This document shows positions 14,010 to 24,089 of a stretch of 64,000 nt of DNA, piece by piece; within the stretch, counting starts at the first letter, position 1, and every line of letters starts with the position of its first letter. Position numbers and translations under genes: made by a program. Origin of the DNA: Nonomuraea jabiensis (GTDB lineage Bacteria; Actinomycetota; Actinomycetes; Streptosporangiales; Streptosporangiaceae); the NCBI RefSeq assembly GCF_014204795.1, contig NZ_JACHMB010000001.1, positions 9,064,501-9,128,500 of the forward strand, read 5' to 3'. The notes below the pieces were generated by a model. The model was not told where the DNA came from. It ran no database searches and saw only the letters and a list, made by a program, of their open reading frames with translations.

Positions 14010-17000
14010 GTGACCCCTTTTCCGCTGGTTGATCTGTCGTGCCCGCAGCTGGACGACGTCGTCTCCTGTGTGGCGCAGGTGCTCGGCATCGAGGAAGACG
14101 AGGTGGAACCCGATGCGAGACTGACGGAGCTGGGCTTGGAGTCGTTCACCGCCGTACGGCTGCGGCGCAGATTGCGCGAGCGCGTGGGGGCGGACCTGCC
14201 CATCGCGTCCTTCCTGGGCGAAGCCTCCGCACGGTCCATCGCGCAGCGGATCTCGCCGGACGGAGCCGGCTTTCCGCTGACCGCCGCCCAGTCGGCGTAC
14301 TGGGTGGGCCGGGATCCCGCGTTCCCGCTGGGTGGCGTCGCGACGTTCTTCTTCCACGAGTACGACAGGCGCTCCGGCGACCAGGATGCCGATCTCGACC
14401 GCCTGGAACGGGCCTGGAACGTGCTCGTCGAGCACCACCCGATGCTGCGCATGGTGGTCGGCGACGACGGCCGGCAACGCATCCTCCCGTCGCCGGGTCC
14501 TTACCGCATCACCCGTACCGACCTGCGAGCTGCGTCCGCCGAGGAGGCCCGGCAGGCGCTGACGGGGTTACGTGCGGAGCGGTCGCATCAGCTCCGCCCG
14601 GCAGACGTCTGGCCGCTGTTCGACATCCACGCCGCGCTGCTGCCGGGCGGCCGGACGCGGCTGTTCGTCGGCATGGACATCCTGGCGCTGGACATGGCGA
14701 GCTGGCTGCTCGTCATGCGCCAGTGGGGCGAGCTGGCCGCCGACCCCCGGGCGCGGCCCGAGCCGTGCGCGACCGACTTCCCCACCGTGGTCAGGGAACG
14801 GGAGTCGGACCCCGAGGAACGCGAGCGCCGGGCCCGCGCCCGCGCATACTGGGCCGAACGCGCGCCGAATCTGCCGCCGGGGCCCGCGCTCCCGCTCGCC
14901 GTGCCGATCGAGGAGCTCGGCGTGCCCAGGTTCGTGCGGTACGAGGGCGGGCTCACGGCCGAGGAGTGGGCGCTGGTGCGGGCACGCGCGGCCGAGCACG
15001 GGCTCAGCCCGACCGGGGTGCTGCTGGCCGCCTTCGCTCTCACCCTCTACCGGCGGGCCGCGTCCGCTCCGTTTGCCCTGAACGTGACGCTCTTCGACCG
15101 CCCGGACCGGCCGGAACTCCGGGACGTGGTGGGGGACTTCACCACGACGGCCCTGGTCGGCATCCCGGTCCCGGACCTGTCGCGCCCGTGGACCTTCACT
15201 GATTGGGCGGCCGAGGTCAACGAGCGGTTCTGGACCGATCTGGAGCACCGCGCGGTCTCCGGCGTCGAGGTGCTGCGCGCGGCGGGACGTACGAGCGGCG
15301 TGCCCGCGCATCCGGTGGTGTTCACCAGCGGCGTCGGGCTCGCCGGCGGAGAGGCGACGGCCTGGCTGGGAGAGGAGGTGTTCGGCGTCTCGCAGACGCC
15401 GCAGGTCCTGCTCGACCACATCGTGCGCGACGACGGCGGACCGCTGAGGATCGCCTGGGACGCGGTGGAGTCGGCGCTTCCCGCGGACTGGGTCCGGGGA
15501 TGTCTCGACGCCGAGGTCCGGCTGCTGCGCAGGCTGATCGACCCGGACGCCTGGACGTCCGCCACCCTGGCGGCCGATCCGGCCTTCCTCCCCGACGAGC
15601 CGCTGGACCGCGTGGCGTTCCCCCAGGCCGGGCCGCTGCTCGACGATCCCTGGACCGAGGCCGCCCGCCGCGATCCGGATGCCCCCGCCTTGCTGGGGCC
15701 CGCCGGCAGGATGACGCATGGCCGGCTTGCGGAAGCCTCCAGGAGGCTCGCGGCGGGCATCGGGCGGGGGGTCCCGGTCGCTGTCGCGCTGGACAAGGGG
15801 TTCGAGCAGATCGCCGCCGTCCTGGCGGTCGCCGCCGCAGGAGCCTGGTACGTGCCCGTGGAGACCACCTGGCCCGCCGCCCGCATCGCCGCGGTCTGCG
15901 AGCAGGCAGGCATCACGCACGCGATCGGCCAGGTCGCCTGGCCCGACAGCGTGACCGTTCACCACCCCTCCGGCGACGGGCACCGGGAACGGCCCGCGCC
16001 GGGCGAGCTGGCCTACGCGATCTTCACCTCCGGCTCGACGGGCACGCCCAAGGGCGTCGCCGTCGAGCACCGAGCGGCCCGCACGACCGTGGACGACATC
16101 GTCGACCGGTTCGGGATCGACCACCGGGACCGCGTGCTGGGGCTGTCGGCGCTCAGCTTCGACCTGTCGGTCTTCGACATCTTCGGCGTCCTCGGGGCGG
16201 GTGGCGCGCTGGTGCTCCCCGAGGTCGCGCGGCAGCGCGACCCGGAACACTGGCTGGAGCTGGCCGAACGGCACGGCGTCACGGTGTGGAACACCGCGCC
16301 CGCGCTGCTGGAGATGCTCGTTGAGTACGCCGAGCTCGACCCGGACGCCGCCCGCCGCCAGCTGCGCTCGCTGCGCCTGGTGATGCTGTCGGGCGACTGG
16401 ATCCCGGTCACCCTGCCCGAACGGTTGCGCGCGCTCGCACCGCAGGCCCGCCTGTTCAGCCTGGGCGGGGCCACCGAGGCGTCGATCTGGTCGATCTCCT
16501 ATCCGGTGGAGCAGGTGGACCCGGCCTGGAAGAGCATCCCGTACGGGCGGGCGCTACGCGGGCAGAGCTTCCGCATCCTCGACGAGCACGGCGTGCCCGT
16601 CCCGCTGGGCGAGCCGGGAGAGCTGTACATCGGCGGCGACGGACTGGCCCGCGAATACCTGGGAGACCCCGAGCAGACCGCCGCCCGGTTCGCCGTTCAC
16701 CCGCAGCTCGGTGAGCGGCTGTATCGCACGGGCGACCTCGGCCGGTGGCGGCCCGACGGCACGATCGAGTTCCTCGGCCGGGTGGACCGGCAGGTCAAGA
16801 TCCGCGGGCACCGGATCGAGCTGGGCGAGATCGAATCCGTACTGGCCCGCGAGCCGGGGGTCAGGGCGTGCGTCGCGGCCACCGTCCCCGGTTCGGACGG
16901 CAGGCCGAGGCTGGTCGCGTACGTGGTGGGGAAGGAACCCCTGTCCGAGGAACGGCTGACCGAGGTCCTGCGGGAGCGGTTGCCGTCGTACATGGTGCCC

Positions 17001-17636
17001 GGCCGGCTGGTGACGCTGGATCGGCTGCCGATGACGGCCAACGGCAAGGTGGACCACAGCGCCCTGCCCAACCCTTACGTGCGCACCAGCCCGGCCGCCG
17101 TCGGCCAGGTGACGGAGACCCAGGCGGACGGCGGCTCGCGGGACCTCGCGGACTGGCTGGCGAAGGTCCTGCGGGAGGCACAGGAGCGCGGCCTGGAGCT
17201 GGCGCTGACCATCCGCCCCGGCGTGCCGGAGCCGTCCGCGACGCTGAAAACGCCCGAGCCGGGCAACGCGGACACGCCGAGTGCTGCCGTCGAGCCGGAC
17301 CCGCCACGCGGACCCGGCGCTTCGGCCGATCCCGACATGCTGCAGTCCGTCACCTCCGTCTTCGAGGAGCTGCTGGGGCATCCGATCGATCCTGAGACGT
17401 CCTTCTTCGACCTCGGGGCCACCTCGCTGACCCTCGTCCTGGCGCACCGCAGGCTGCGCCACCTGGCCGCCGGGCTGTCCGTCGTGGATCTGTTCGAGTG
17501 GCCCACGGCCCGTGCCCTCGCCGGCCACATCACCCACCGCGCCGCACCGCCGGAACCAGCCCGGCCCGCCACCCCGGCGGCGGGCCGAGGGGCCAGATTG
17601 CGGGCTCGCGCACATGCCGAGGAGGTATCCCGTTGA
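14010..17636 (+). CDS. Nonribosomal peptide synthetase, carrier-Cy-A-PCP (cysteine-activating, predicted)
   Basis: A 1208-aa NRPS matching the front of yersiniabactin HMWP2. Domains: starter carrier (residues ~10-80, phosphopantetheine Ser45 in LGLESF); heterocyclisation domain Cy (~88-520, motif DILALDMAS at 223-231); adenylation domain (~535-1015, TSGSTGTPKG at 673, GGATEASIWS); PCP (~1110-1185, Ser1139 in LGATSL). Reading the ten-residue code by eye gives D-L-F-N-M-S-L-I-W-K, close to the Cys code of thiazoline-forming synthetases. It should load Cys, condense it with the starter and cyclise to a thiazoline. No methyltransferase is inserted in the A domain. Start GTG 14010 follows GGAGG; TTG 14007 is too close to it. 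The start of the next gene overlaps its stop. Confidence 0.92.
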   Translation: MTPFPLVDLSCPQLDDVVSCVAQVLGIEEDEVEPDARLTELGLESFTAVRLRRRLRERVGADLPIASFLGEASARSIAQRISPDGAGFPLTAAQSAYWVGRDPAFPLGGVATFFFHEYDRRSGDQDADLDRLERAWNVLVEHHPMLRMVVGDDGRQRILPSPGPYRITRTDLRAASAEEARQALTGLRAERSHQLRPADVWPLFDIHAALLPGGRTRLFVGMDILALDMASWLLVMRQWGELAADPRARPEPCATDFPTVVRERESDPEERERRARARAYWAERAPNLPPGPALPLAVPIEELGVPRFVRYEGGLTAEEWALVRARAAEHGLSPTGVLLAAFALTLYRRAASAPFALNVTLFDRPDRPELRDVVGDFTTTALVGIPVPDLSRPWTFTDWAAEVNERFWTDLEHRAVSGVEVLRAAGRTSGVPAHPVVFTSGVGLAGGEATAWLGEEVFGVSQTPQVLLDHIVRDDGGPLRIAWDAVESALPADWVRGCLDAEVRLLRRLIDPDAWTSATLAADPAFLPDEPLDRVAFPQAGPLLDDPWTEAARRDPDAPALLGPAGRMTHGRLAEASRRLAAGIGRGVPVAVALDKGFEQIAAVLAVAAAGAWYVPVETTWPAARIAAVCEQAGITHAIGQVAWPDSVTVHHPSGDGHRERPAPGELAYAIFTSGSTGTPKGVAVEHRAARTTVDDIVDRFGIDHRDRVLGLSALSFDLSVFDIFGVLGAGGALVLPEVARQRDPEHWLELAERHGVTVWNTAPALLEMLVEYAELDPDAARRQLRSLRLVMLSGDWIPVTLPERLRALAPQARLFSLGGATEASIWSISYPVEQVDPAWKSIPYGRALRGQSFRILDEHGVPVPLGEPGELYIGGDGLAREYLGDPEQTAARFAVHPQLGERLYRTGDLGRWRPDGTIEFLGRVDRQVKIRGHRIELGEIESVLAREPGVRACVAATVPGSDGRPRLVAYVVGKEPLSEERLTEVLRERLPSYMVPGRLVTLDRLPMTANGKVDHSALPNPYVRTSPAAVGQVTETQADGGSRDLADWLAKVLREAQERGLELALTIRPGVPEPSATLKTPEPGNADTPSAAVEPDPPRGPGASADPDMLQSVTSVFEELLGHPIDPETSFFDLGATSLTLVLAHRRLRHLAAGLSVVDLFEWPTARALAGHITHRAAPPEPARPATPAAGRGARLRARAHAEEVSR

Positions 17637-20600
17637 GCACCGGTACCGCCGTCGCGGTCGTCGGCCTCGACTGCCGCTTCCCCGGCGCGCCGGACGCGGA
17701 GTCGTTCTGGCGCATGCTGGTCGAGGGCCGGGAGGGTCTCGTCCGCTTCGACAGGAGCGAACTCCTGGACAGGGGAGTGGATCCGTCCCTGCTGAGCAGG
17801 CCGGGATACGTCCCGGTCGGCGCGCTGATCGAAGGACAGGACCTGTTCGACCCCGACCTGTTCGGCATGACGGAGGCCGAAGGAGCACTCGCGGACCCGC
17901 AGCAGCGGCTCTTCCTGGAGTGCTGCTGGCGGGCGCTGGAGTCCTCCGGCCACGGGGGCGGCGCGGGCGCGGGCACGGTCGGCGTCTACGCCGGGGCCGC
18001 GCACAGCTCGTACCTCATGGCCAACCTGCACGACCGCTACGACCCGACGGGCGGCGGCGCGGACCCGGTCGGCAGCCTGCAGACGGCGATGGCCACCGTC
18101 GCCGACTACCTGCCGCTGCAGGTGGCCTACCGGCTCGGGCTCACCGGACCGGCGATCGCTCTGACCACCACCTGCTCGACGTCCCTGGTCGCCGTGCACG
18201 TCGCCGCCCAGGCGCTGCTCAACGGCGAGTGCGACACCGCGCTCGCGGGCGGGGTGTCGCTGACAATCCCGCAGGGCCACGGCTACCTGCACGTGCCCGA
18301 CGCGATGTTCTCCGCCGACGGCCGGGTGCGGCCGTTCTCGGCGGAGGGCAGCGGCATCGTCTTCTCTCAGGGCGTGGGAGCCGTCGTACTGCGCCGTCTG
18401 GACGACGCGCTCGCCGACGGCGACGAGGTGCTGGCCGTGCTGCTCGGCTCGGCGGTCAACAACGACGGCGCCGGCAAGGTCGGCTTCACCGCACCCTCCG
18501 TGCGCGGGCAGGCCAGTGTCATCGCCGAGGCGCTGTCCGTCGCCGGGCTCGGGCCGCGAGAGATCGGGTACGTCGAAGCGCACGGCACCGCCACCCGACT
18601 GGGCGACGCCGTCGAGGTCGCCGCGCTGCGCAAGGTGTTCGGCCCGGCGGGCCCGGCATGGTGCGCGCTCGGCTCGGTCAAGGGCAACATCGGGCACGCC
18701 AACTCGGCGGCGGGCATCGCGGGGTTCGTCAAGGCCGTGCTCGCGGTGCGCCACGGCGCCATCCCGGCCTCGCTCGGTGCCGAGCCGATCAACCCGGAGC
18801 TGGAGCTGGAGGGCTCGCCGTTCGAGGTGGCCGTCGCGACCCGGCCGTGGGAAGGGCCCCGGTACGCGGGCGTCAGCGCGTTCGGCATCGGCGGCACCAA
18901 CTGCCACGCGATCCTGGGAGAGGCACCGCCGCGCCCGCCCGCCCCCGCCGACGACCGTCCGCAACTGCTACTGGTCTCGGCCCGTTCAGCCCCTGCGCTC
19001 ACGCGCGCCGCGGAGGAACTCGCGGACTCGGAGCCCACGGGGAATCTGGCCGACGCCGCGTACACGCTGCATGCCGGGCGCAGGCCGTTCGCCCACCGCC
19101 TCGCGGCGGCCGTGACCGGCCCCGCCGACGTCCCCGACGCGCTACGCGGAGCGGCGCGGGCCACGGTACCCGCCACCGTGCCCCGGATCGTGTTCGCCTT
19201 CCCCGGCGGTGGCGCGCAGTACGCCGGGATGGGCGCGGGCCTGTACGGTGACGAGCCGGTCTTCGCCGAGTCGGTCGACCGGTGTGCCGAGGCGCTGGCG
19301 CCGCTCTTGGACACTGACGTGCGCGAGCTGATCCTTGCCCGCCGCGACGACCCGGCGGCGCGGGCCGCCGCGCGAGATCCCGGGATCGGGCTGCCCGCGC
19401 TGTTCACCGTCAGCGTGGCCACCGCGGCGCTGCTGGAGTCGTGGGGTGTCGTGCCGGACGCCGTGCTCGGGCACAGCCTCGGCGAGTACGCCGCGGCGGT
19501 GGTCTCGGGCGCGCTGTCGATGGAGGACGCGGCCTCCCTGGTGGCGGTCCGTTCGACCGGCATGGCGGCCGCGGCCGGAGCGATGCTCGCGGTGCCCCTG
19601 CCCGAGGAGACGGTCGCCGAGCTGCTCGGCCGCCATCCGGACCTCGACCTGGCCGTCGTCAACGCCCCGGACTCGTGCGTGCTCTCGGGACCGGCCGGAG
19701 CGGTGGAACGCCTTGACGAGGAGCTGCGCGCGGAAGGCGTCGATGCCACGCGGCTGCAGCTGGACGCCGCCGCCCATTCGCGGCTCATCGAACCCGTCAT
19801 GCCCGCGCTGCGCCGGGCCGCCGACCGGCTCACGCCGCGCCGGTCGCGGCTGCCGCTGGTCACCACGCTCACGGGCGGCTGGGCCGGTGACGCACTGTCG
19901 GATCCCGAGCACTGGGTACGCCACCTGCGTTCCACCGTGCGTTTCTCCGAGGCCGTTCGGACCGCCGTGGGGGATGCGGCCACCGTGCTCGTGCAGGTCG
20001 GGCCGGGCAGCGGGCTGGTGACCGCCGCCCGCCGCCACGGCCTGCCCGCGCTGCGCGCCGCCCTCCCCACCTTCCCGGCGCCCGGGGAGGATCAGCCGGA
20101 CCGGGTCGCCGCGCTGTCCGCCGCCGGACAGCTGTGGACGCACGGCGTGCCGATCGACGCCGCGGCACTGCACCGGCCGGGCCGCCGCCGCGTCCCCCTT
20201 CCCGGCCACCCGTTCCAGCGCCGGCGCCTCTGGATCGACCCGTCCGTCCCGCGCTCGGAGGCGGCGCCGGATGACCGCGAGCCGCTGCAGATCCCCGCGT
20301 GGAACCGGGCGGTCCCCGCTCCCGCTCCGCTTCTGAGCGGCGAGCGATGGCTGGTCGTCGGCGGTTCCCCTGCTCTGGTGGACGCCCTCGCACGTGCCGG
20401 AGCCGAACCCGTCGACTTCCCCGCTCCGAGCTGCACCGGAGCCATCTACGTTCACGATCGGCGAGAACATCGGGAGCATCTCGACGGGCGAGTCCGTGAC
20501 GCCGTCATGGGCTTCGCGCGCTTCGCCGCCCTGCTCGCCTCCCACCCCGACCCGCCCCGTCGCCTGCTCCTGGTGACCGCTGGGGGCGAACGGGTGGAGA

Positions 20601-23600
20601 GCACCGACGCGCTCGATCCGGCAGCGGCGGCGATTCGGGCGCTGCCCCGGGTCCTCGCGCAGGAGAGCCCCGGCTTGACCTGGCGATCCGTCGACTTCCC
20701 GCTCGGTGCCGTGGACGTGCGTGCCGTGGTCGCCGAGGTGGCGGACCTCGCCGCCGCCGGGACCAGCCCGTCAGGCGGTGCGGCCGAGATCGCCGTGCGC
20801 GCCGGGACGCGGTGGCTGCGCTCCTTCGCGCCCTGGCGGCCCGCCGAAACCCCGGTCAAGCCGGAGTCGGTGGCGGTCATCCTGGGCGGTCTCGGCGATG
20901 TCGGGTTCACGATGGCGGAGCATCTGGCCGGTCAGGGAGCTCGCGTCGTGCTGACGTCCCGCACCGGAGTGCCCGAGGAGGTCACTCCCGGGAGCAGGGA
21001 CGCCGAGCGGCTGGCCTGGCTGCGGCGGCTGGCCGGGCTCGGGCTGGAGGTGGAGATCGCGGTCGTGGACGCCGCCGACCCCGCGGCGACTCGCGCGCTG
21101 CTGGACGGCCTGGCGACGCGGTACGGGCGGCTCGACCTCGTCATCCACGGCGCCGGTGTGGTGGCCTCGGCCGGGATAGCGCCCCTGCGGGAAGCCGACG
21201 CCGGCACGGCTGAGGCTCACGCCCGCGCCAAGGTCGGCGCCGCCGTCGCGCTGCGGGGGGCGATCGACGCGCTGCCCGAGCGAAGCCGGCCGCGCACCGT
21301 CGTCCTGATGTCGTCGGCCACCGCCGCGGTCGGCGGGCTCGGTCTCGGCCTCTACGCGGCGGCCAACCGCGCTCTCGACGCCATCGCCGAGCAGGCGTTC
21401 CGGCCCGCCGAGACCGGCACGCGGTGGATCAGCGTGGCCTGGGACGGGTGGCGGGTCGGCCCGGCGGGACAGGAGCGTACGGTCGCGTCGGCGCACTCCA
21501 TCGGCGCCGCCGACGGTATGCGCGCCCTCGACCGGATCCTGGCCGCCGTGGCCGCGGGCAGCGCGCCACCCGTGGTGGCCGTGTCACCCGCCGACCTTGC
21601 CGCCCGCCTGACCTTCGACGGGTCGTCACGCGGGCCCCGCAACTCGCCGGAACCGTCCCCGGCGGGAGAACGCGACGGCCGGCGTCAAGGTGAGCGGCTC
21701 ATCGCCGGACTCTGGTCCGAGCTGCTCGGCTTCCCCGTGGACGACCGCGAGGCGGACTTCTTCGCGCTGGGCGGGCACTCCCTGCTGGCCACCCGCATGC
21801 TGGCCCGCCTCGCCGACGATCACGGGGTGACGCTGCGGCTGAGCGACCTGCTGGCCAGGCCGACCGTGGCCGCCCTCGCCGAGCTGCTCCCGGACGGCGG
21901 CTCCCGGCGAGAACCAGCCGGCTCCACGCGGACCGGCGAAGTCGACTTCCCGTTGACCCGGGTCCAGCACGCCTACTGGGTCGGCGGAGGCGGCGGATAC
22001 CGCCACGGCGGCACCGCCTGCCACTTCTACCTCGAATACGACTGCCCCGACCTGGACATTCCCCGATACCAGCGGGCGTGGAACCGGGTGATCGCCCGCC
22101 ACCCGATGCTGCGCGCCGTCATCACCCCCGAAGGCCGCAACCGCGTCCTCGACCGGGTGCCCACGTACCGGATCCGGGTGCACGACCTGCGCGCGGAGCC
22201 CGACCCGGCGGCCCGGATGGCGGCGCTGCGCGAGCAGCTCTCCCATCGGACGCCGCGTCCGGACCGTTGGCCGCTGGTGGAGCTGCGCGCGGCCCTGCTG
22301 CCGGGAGGGACGGTACGGCTGTTCGTCGGCGTGGACGTGCTCGTCTGCGACACCGCCAGCTACCTGCTGCTCGACCGCGAGCTGCGGCACTTCTACGAAC
22401 ACGACGGCGGCGCCGACCTGCCTCCGATCGGCACGGATTTCGGGGCCTGCGTGCGCGCCATGGAGGAGCGGCGTACCGGCCCGGCGGGACAGCAGGCGGC
22501 CACGTACTGGCGGGCCAGGCTCGACGACCTGCCGGGCCCGCCCGCGCTGCCCGTGCGCGACGGCGACGCGGACACTCCGCGGTTCGCCAGGCGCAGCGCC
22601 ACGCTCCCGGCCGAGGCGTGGGAGCGGCTCAAGCGGCAGGCCGCCGCCCACGCCGTCACCCCGACCGCGGTGCTGCTCGCCGCGTACGGTGACGCGCTGC
22701 ACGCCTGGTCGGGCAGCGATCGCTTCTGCGTCAACCTCACCCTGTTCGACCGGCCGCGGATCCATCCCGACGTCGGCAAGGTGGTCGGCGACTTCACCTC
22801 GCTGCTGCTGCACGAGACGGACCGCCGGACCCCGGCCACGTTCGCCGAGCGCGCCAGGGCCGCTCAGCGCAGGTTGTTCGAGGACCTCGACCATCGTGAC
22901 TTCTCGGCGCTCGACGTGCTGGCGGAGCTGTCGGCCCGCACGGGGCGGCTGGCCCAGGCGCCCGTCGTGTTCACCAGCGCTCTCGGACTCGACGACGCGC
23001 ACGACCTGGACTGGGTGGGCACGCCCGTCTACGGGGTGAGCCAGACGCCGCAGGTCTGGCTGGACCACCAGGCGTTCGTCCAGCACGGAGAGCTGCTCCT
23101 GCAGTGGGACGTGGCGGAGACCGCACTCCCGGCCGAGGAAGCGGACGCCGCCTTCGAACGATATGTGACCGATGTCCGCCGCCTGGCCGACGACCCGGCG
23201 GCCTGGGACGACGCGTACGGTGACCTGACCCTGCTGCTGCGCGAGGGCAAGGACCCGCGCCCGCTGTTCCTGGTGCACCCGTCCGGCGGAGACGTGCTCT
23301 GCTACGCCGAGCTGGCGCGGCTGCTGGCCACGGACCGCCCCGTCGTCGGCCTGACCGACCCCGCCTTCGCCGGCATCAGGCCGCCCGGCGACATGGAGGC
23401 GCTCGCCGACCTGTACGTCCGGGCCGTGCGCGCCTGGCAGCCGTCCGGCCCGTACGCGCTCGGCGGCTGGTCCATGGGCGGCACGCTGGCCCAGCTCATG
23501 GCCTGCCGGTTGGCCGAGGCGGGGGAGAAGGTCGAGCTGCTGGCCATGCTCGACTCCAACGTCCCCGACCGGATCCGCCCGCTCCCCGCCGAGAGGCGGG

Positions 23601-24070
23601 ACGCGCACGCGGCCGCCCGCTACCTGCGCTCCCTGGAGGCGTTCCTCGACGCCGACCTCGACGCGTCCCCGGCCGACCTCGTCGAGCGCCTGGCGGCACG
23701 GCCCGCGGCCGACCTGCCCGACACCGTCTCCGGGCTGCTGCGACGGGCCGGGCTGATGGGCGCCCGCGACTCGGCGGCCGAGCGGCTGGAGGTCTTCACC
23801 CGCCACCTGCGCATCCTCGGCGAGCACCGGGCCCGCCGCCTTGACGCGGACACACGGGTGCTCCTGATCAGGGCCGCCCGGCCGGCACCGCTCAACGGCG
23901 GGGTCGGCATGGGCGTCGACGACGTGCCCGGCCACGACGACCTCGGCTGGAGCCCGTTCCTGACCCGGCTCCACGTCGAGCAGGTCGACGCGCACCACTA
24001 CTCCCTGCTCCGCCCGCCCGCCGTGCGACGGGTCGCGGAGCTGCTCGGCGAGCTCCTTCACGAGCTCTGA
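17633..24070 (+). CDS. Hybrid PKS-NRPS, KS-AT-KR-ACP-Cy-TE (HMWP1-like, without MT and PCP domains)
   Basis: A 2145-aa megasynthase. KS: Cys181 (TTTCSTSL), His317 (EAHGTA), His355 (GNIGHANSAAG). AT: Ser615 in GHSLGEYAAAV, suggesting malonyl-CoA. KR: GGLGDVG at ~1085 and Tyr1241. ACP: Ser1383 (LGGHSLL). Cy: ~1438-1870, motif DVLVCDTAS at 1568. TE: Ser1947 (GGWSMGG) and a late His in DAHHYSLL. In yersiniabactin HMWP1 the order is KS-AT-MT-KR-ACP-Cy-MT-PCP-TE; both MTs and the PCP are missing here, and matching proteins are encoded downstream at 28.7-33.3 kb. The TTG at 17633 is used because AGGAGG lies just upstream and the longer reading would overlap the NRPS by about 140 bp. Confidence 0.93.
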   Translation: MSTGTAVAVVGLDCRFPGAPDAESFWRMLVEGREGLVRFDRSELLDRGVDPSLLSRPGYVPVGALIEGQDLFDPDLFGMTEAEGALADPQQRLFLECCWRALESSGHGGGAGAGTVGVYAGAAHSSYLMANLHDRYDPTGGGADPVGSLQTAMATVADYLPLQVAYRLGLTGPAIALTTTCSTSLVAVHVAAQALLNGECDTALAGGVSLTIPQGHGYLHVPDAMFSADGRVRPFSAEGSGIVFSQGVGAVVLRRLDDALADGDEVLAVLLGSAVNNDGAGKVGFTAPSVRGQASVIAEALSVAGLGPREIGYVEAHGTATRLGDAVEVAALRKVFGPAGPAWCALGSVKGNIGHANSAAGIAGFVKAVLAVRHGAIPASLGAEPINPELELEGSPFEVAVATRPWEGPRYAGVSAFGIGGTNCHAILGEAPPRPPAPADDRPQLLLVSARSAPALTRAAEELADSEPTGNLADAAYTLHAGRRPFAHRLAAAVTGPADVPDALRGAARATVPATVPRIVFAFPGGGAQYAGMGAGLYGDEPVFAESVDRCAEALAPLLDTDVRELILARRDDPAARAAARDPGIGLPALFTVSVATAALLESWGVVPDAVLGHSLGEYAAAVVSGALSMEDAASLVAVRSTGMAAAAGAMLAVPLPEETVAELLGRHPDLDLAVVNAPDSCVLSGPAGAVERLDEELRAEGVDATRLQLDAAAHSRLIEPVMPALRRAADRLTPRRSRLPLVTTLTGGWAGDALSDPEHWVRHLRSTVRFSEAVRTAVGDAATVLVQVGPGSGLVTAARRHGLPALRAALPTFPAPGEDQPDRVAALSAAGQLWTHGVPIDAAALHRPGRRRVPLPGHPFQRRRLWIDPSVPRSEAAPDDREPLQIPAWNRAVPAPAPLLSGERWLVVGGSPALVDALARAGAEPVDFPAPSCTGAIYVHDRREHREHLDGRVRDAVMGFARFAALLASHPDPPRRLLLVTAGGERVESTDALDPAAAAIRALPRVLAQESPGLTWRSVDFPLGAVDVRAVVAEVADLAAAGTSPSGGAAEIAVRAGTRWLRSFAPWRPAETPVKPESVAVILGGLGDVGFTMAEHLAGQGARVVLTSRTGVPEEVTPGSRDAERLAWLRRLAGLGLEVEIAVVDAADPAATRALLDGLATRYGRLDLVIHGAGVVASAGIAPLREADAGTAEAHARAKVGAAVALRGAIDALPERSRPRTVVLMSSATAAVGGLGLGLYAAANRALDAIAEQAFRPAETGTRWISVAWDGWRVGPAGQERTVASAHSIGAADGMRALDRILAAVAAGSAPPVVAVSPADLAARLTFDGSSRGPRNSPEPSPAGERDGRRQGERLIAGLWSELLGFPVDDREADFFALGGHSLLATRMLARLADDHGVTLRLSDLLARPTVAALAELLPDGGSRREPAGSTRTGEVDFPLTRVQHAYWVGGGGGYRHGGTACHFYLEYDCPDLDIPRYQRAWNRVIARHPMLRAVITPEGRNRVLDRVPTYRIRVHDLRAEPDPAARMAALREQLSHRTPRPDRWPLVELRAALLPGGTVRLFVGVDVLVCDTASYLLLDRELRHFYEHDGGADLPPIGTDFGACVRAMEERRTGPAGQQAATYWRARLDDLPGPPALPVRDGDADTPRFARRSATLPAEAWERLKRQAAAHAVTPTAVLLAAYGDALHAWSGSDRFCVNLTLFDRPRIHPDVGKVVGDFTSLLLHETDRRTPATFAERARAAQRRLFEDLDHRDFSALDVLAELSARTGRLAQAPVVFTSALGLDDAHDLDWVGTPVYGVSQTPQVWLDHQAFVQHGELLLQWDVAETALPAEEADAAFERYVTDVRRLADDPAAWDDAYGDLTLLLREGKDPRPLFLVHPSGGDVLCYAELARLLATDRPVVGLTDPAFAGIRPPGDMEALADLYVRAVRAWQPSGPYALGGWSMGGTLAQLMACRLAEAGEKVELLAMLDSNVPDRIRPLPAERRDAHAAARYLRSLEAFLDADLDASPADLVERLAARPAADLPDTVSGLLRRAGLMGARDSAAERLEVFTRHLRILGEHRARRLDADTRVLLIRAARPAPLNGGVGMGVDDVPGHDDLGWSPFLTRLHVEQVDAHHYSLLRPPAVRRVAELLGELLHEL

Positions 24071-24089
24071 ACTTCCAGAAGAGGAACCC

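Noticed and set aside
14568..16274. Long minus-strand open frames inside the NRPS and PKS genes (also 21626-24253 and 24342-27296)
   Set aside because: They are antisense shadows caused by strong third-position GC; their translations are Gly/Arg/Ala-rich without family motifs, while the plus strand encodes complete synthase and transporter domains.
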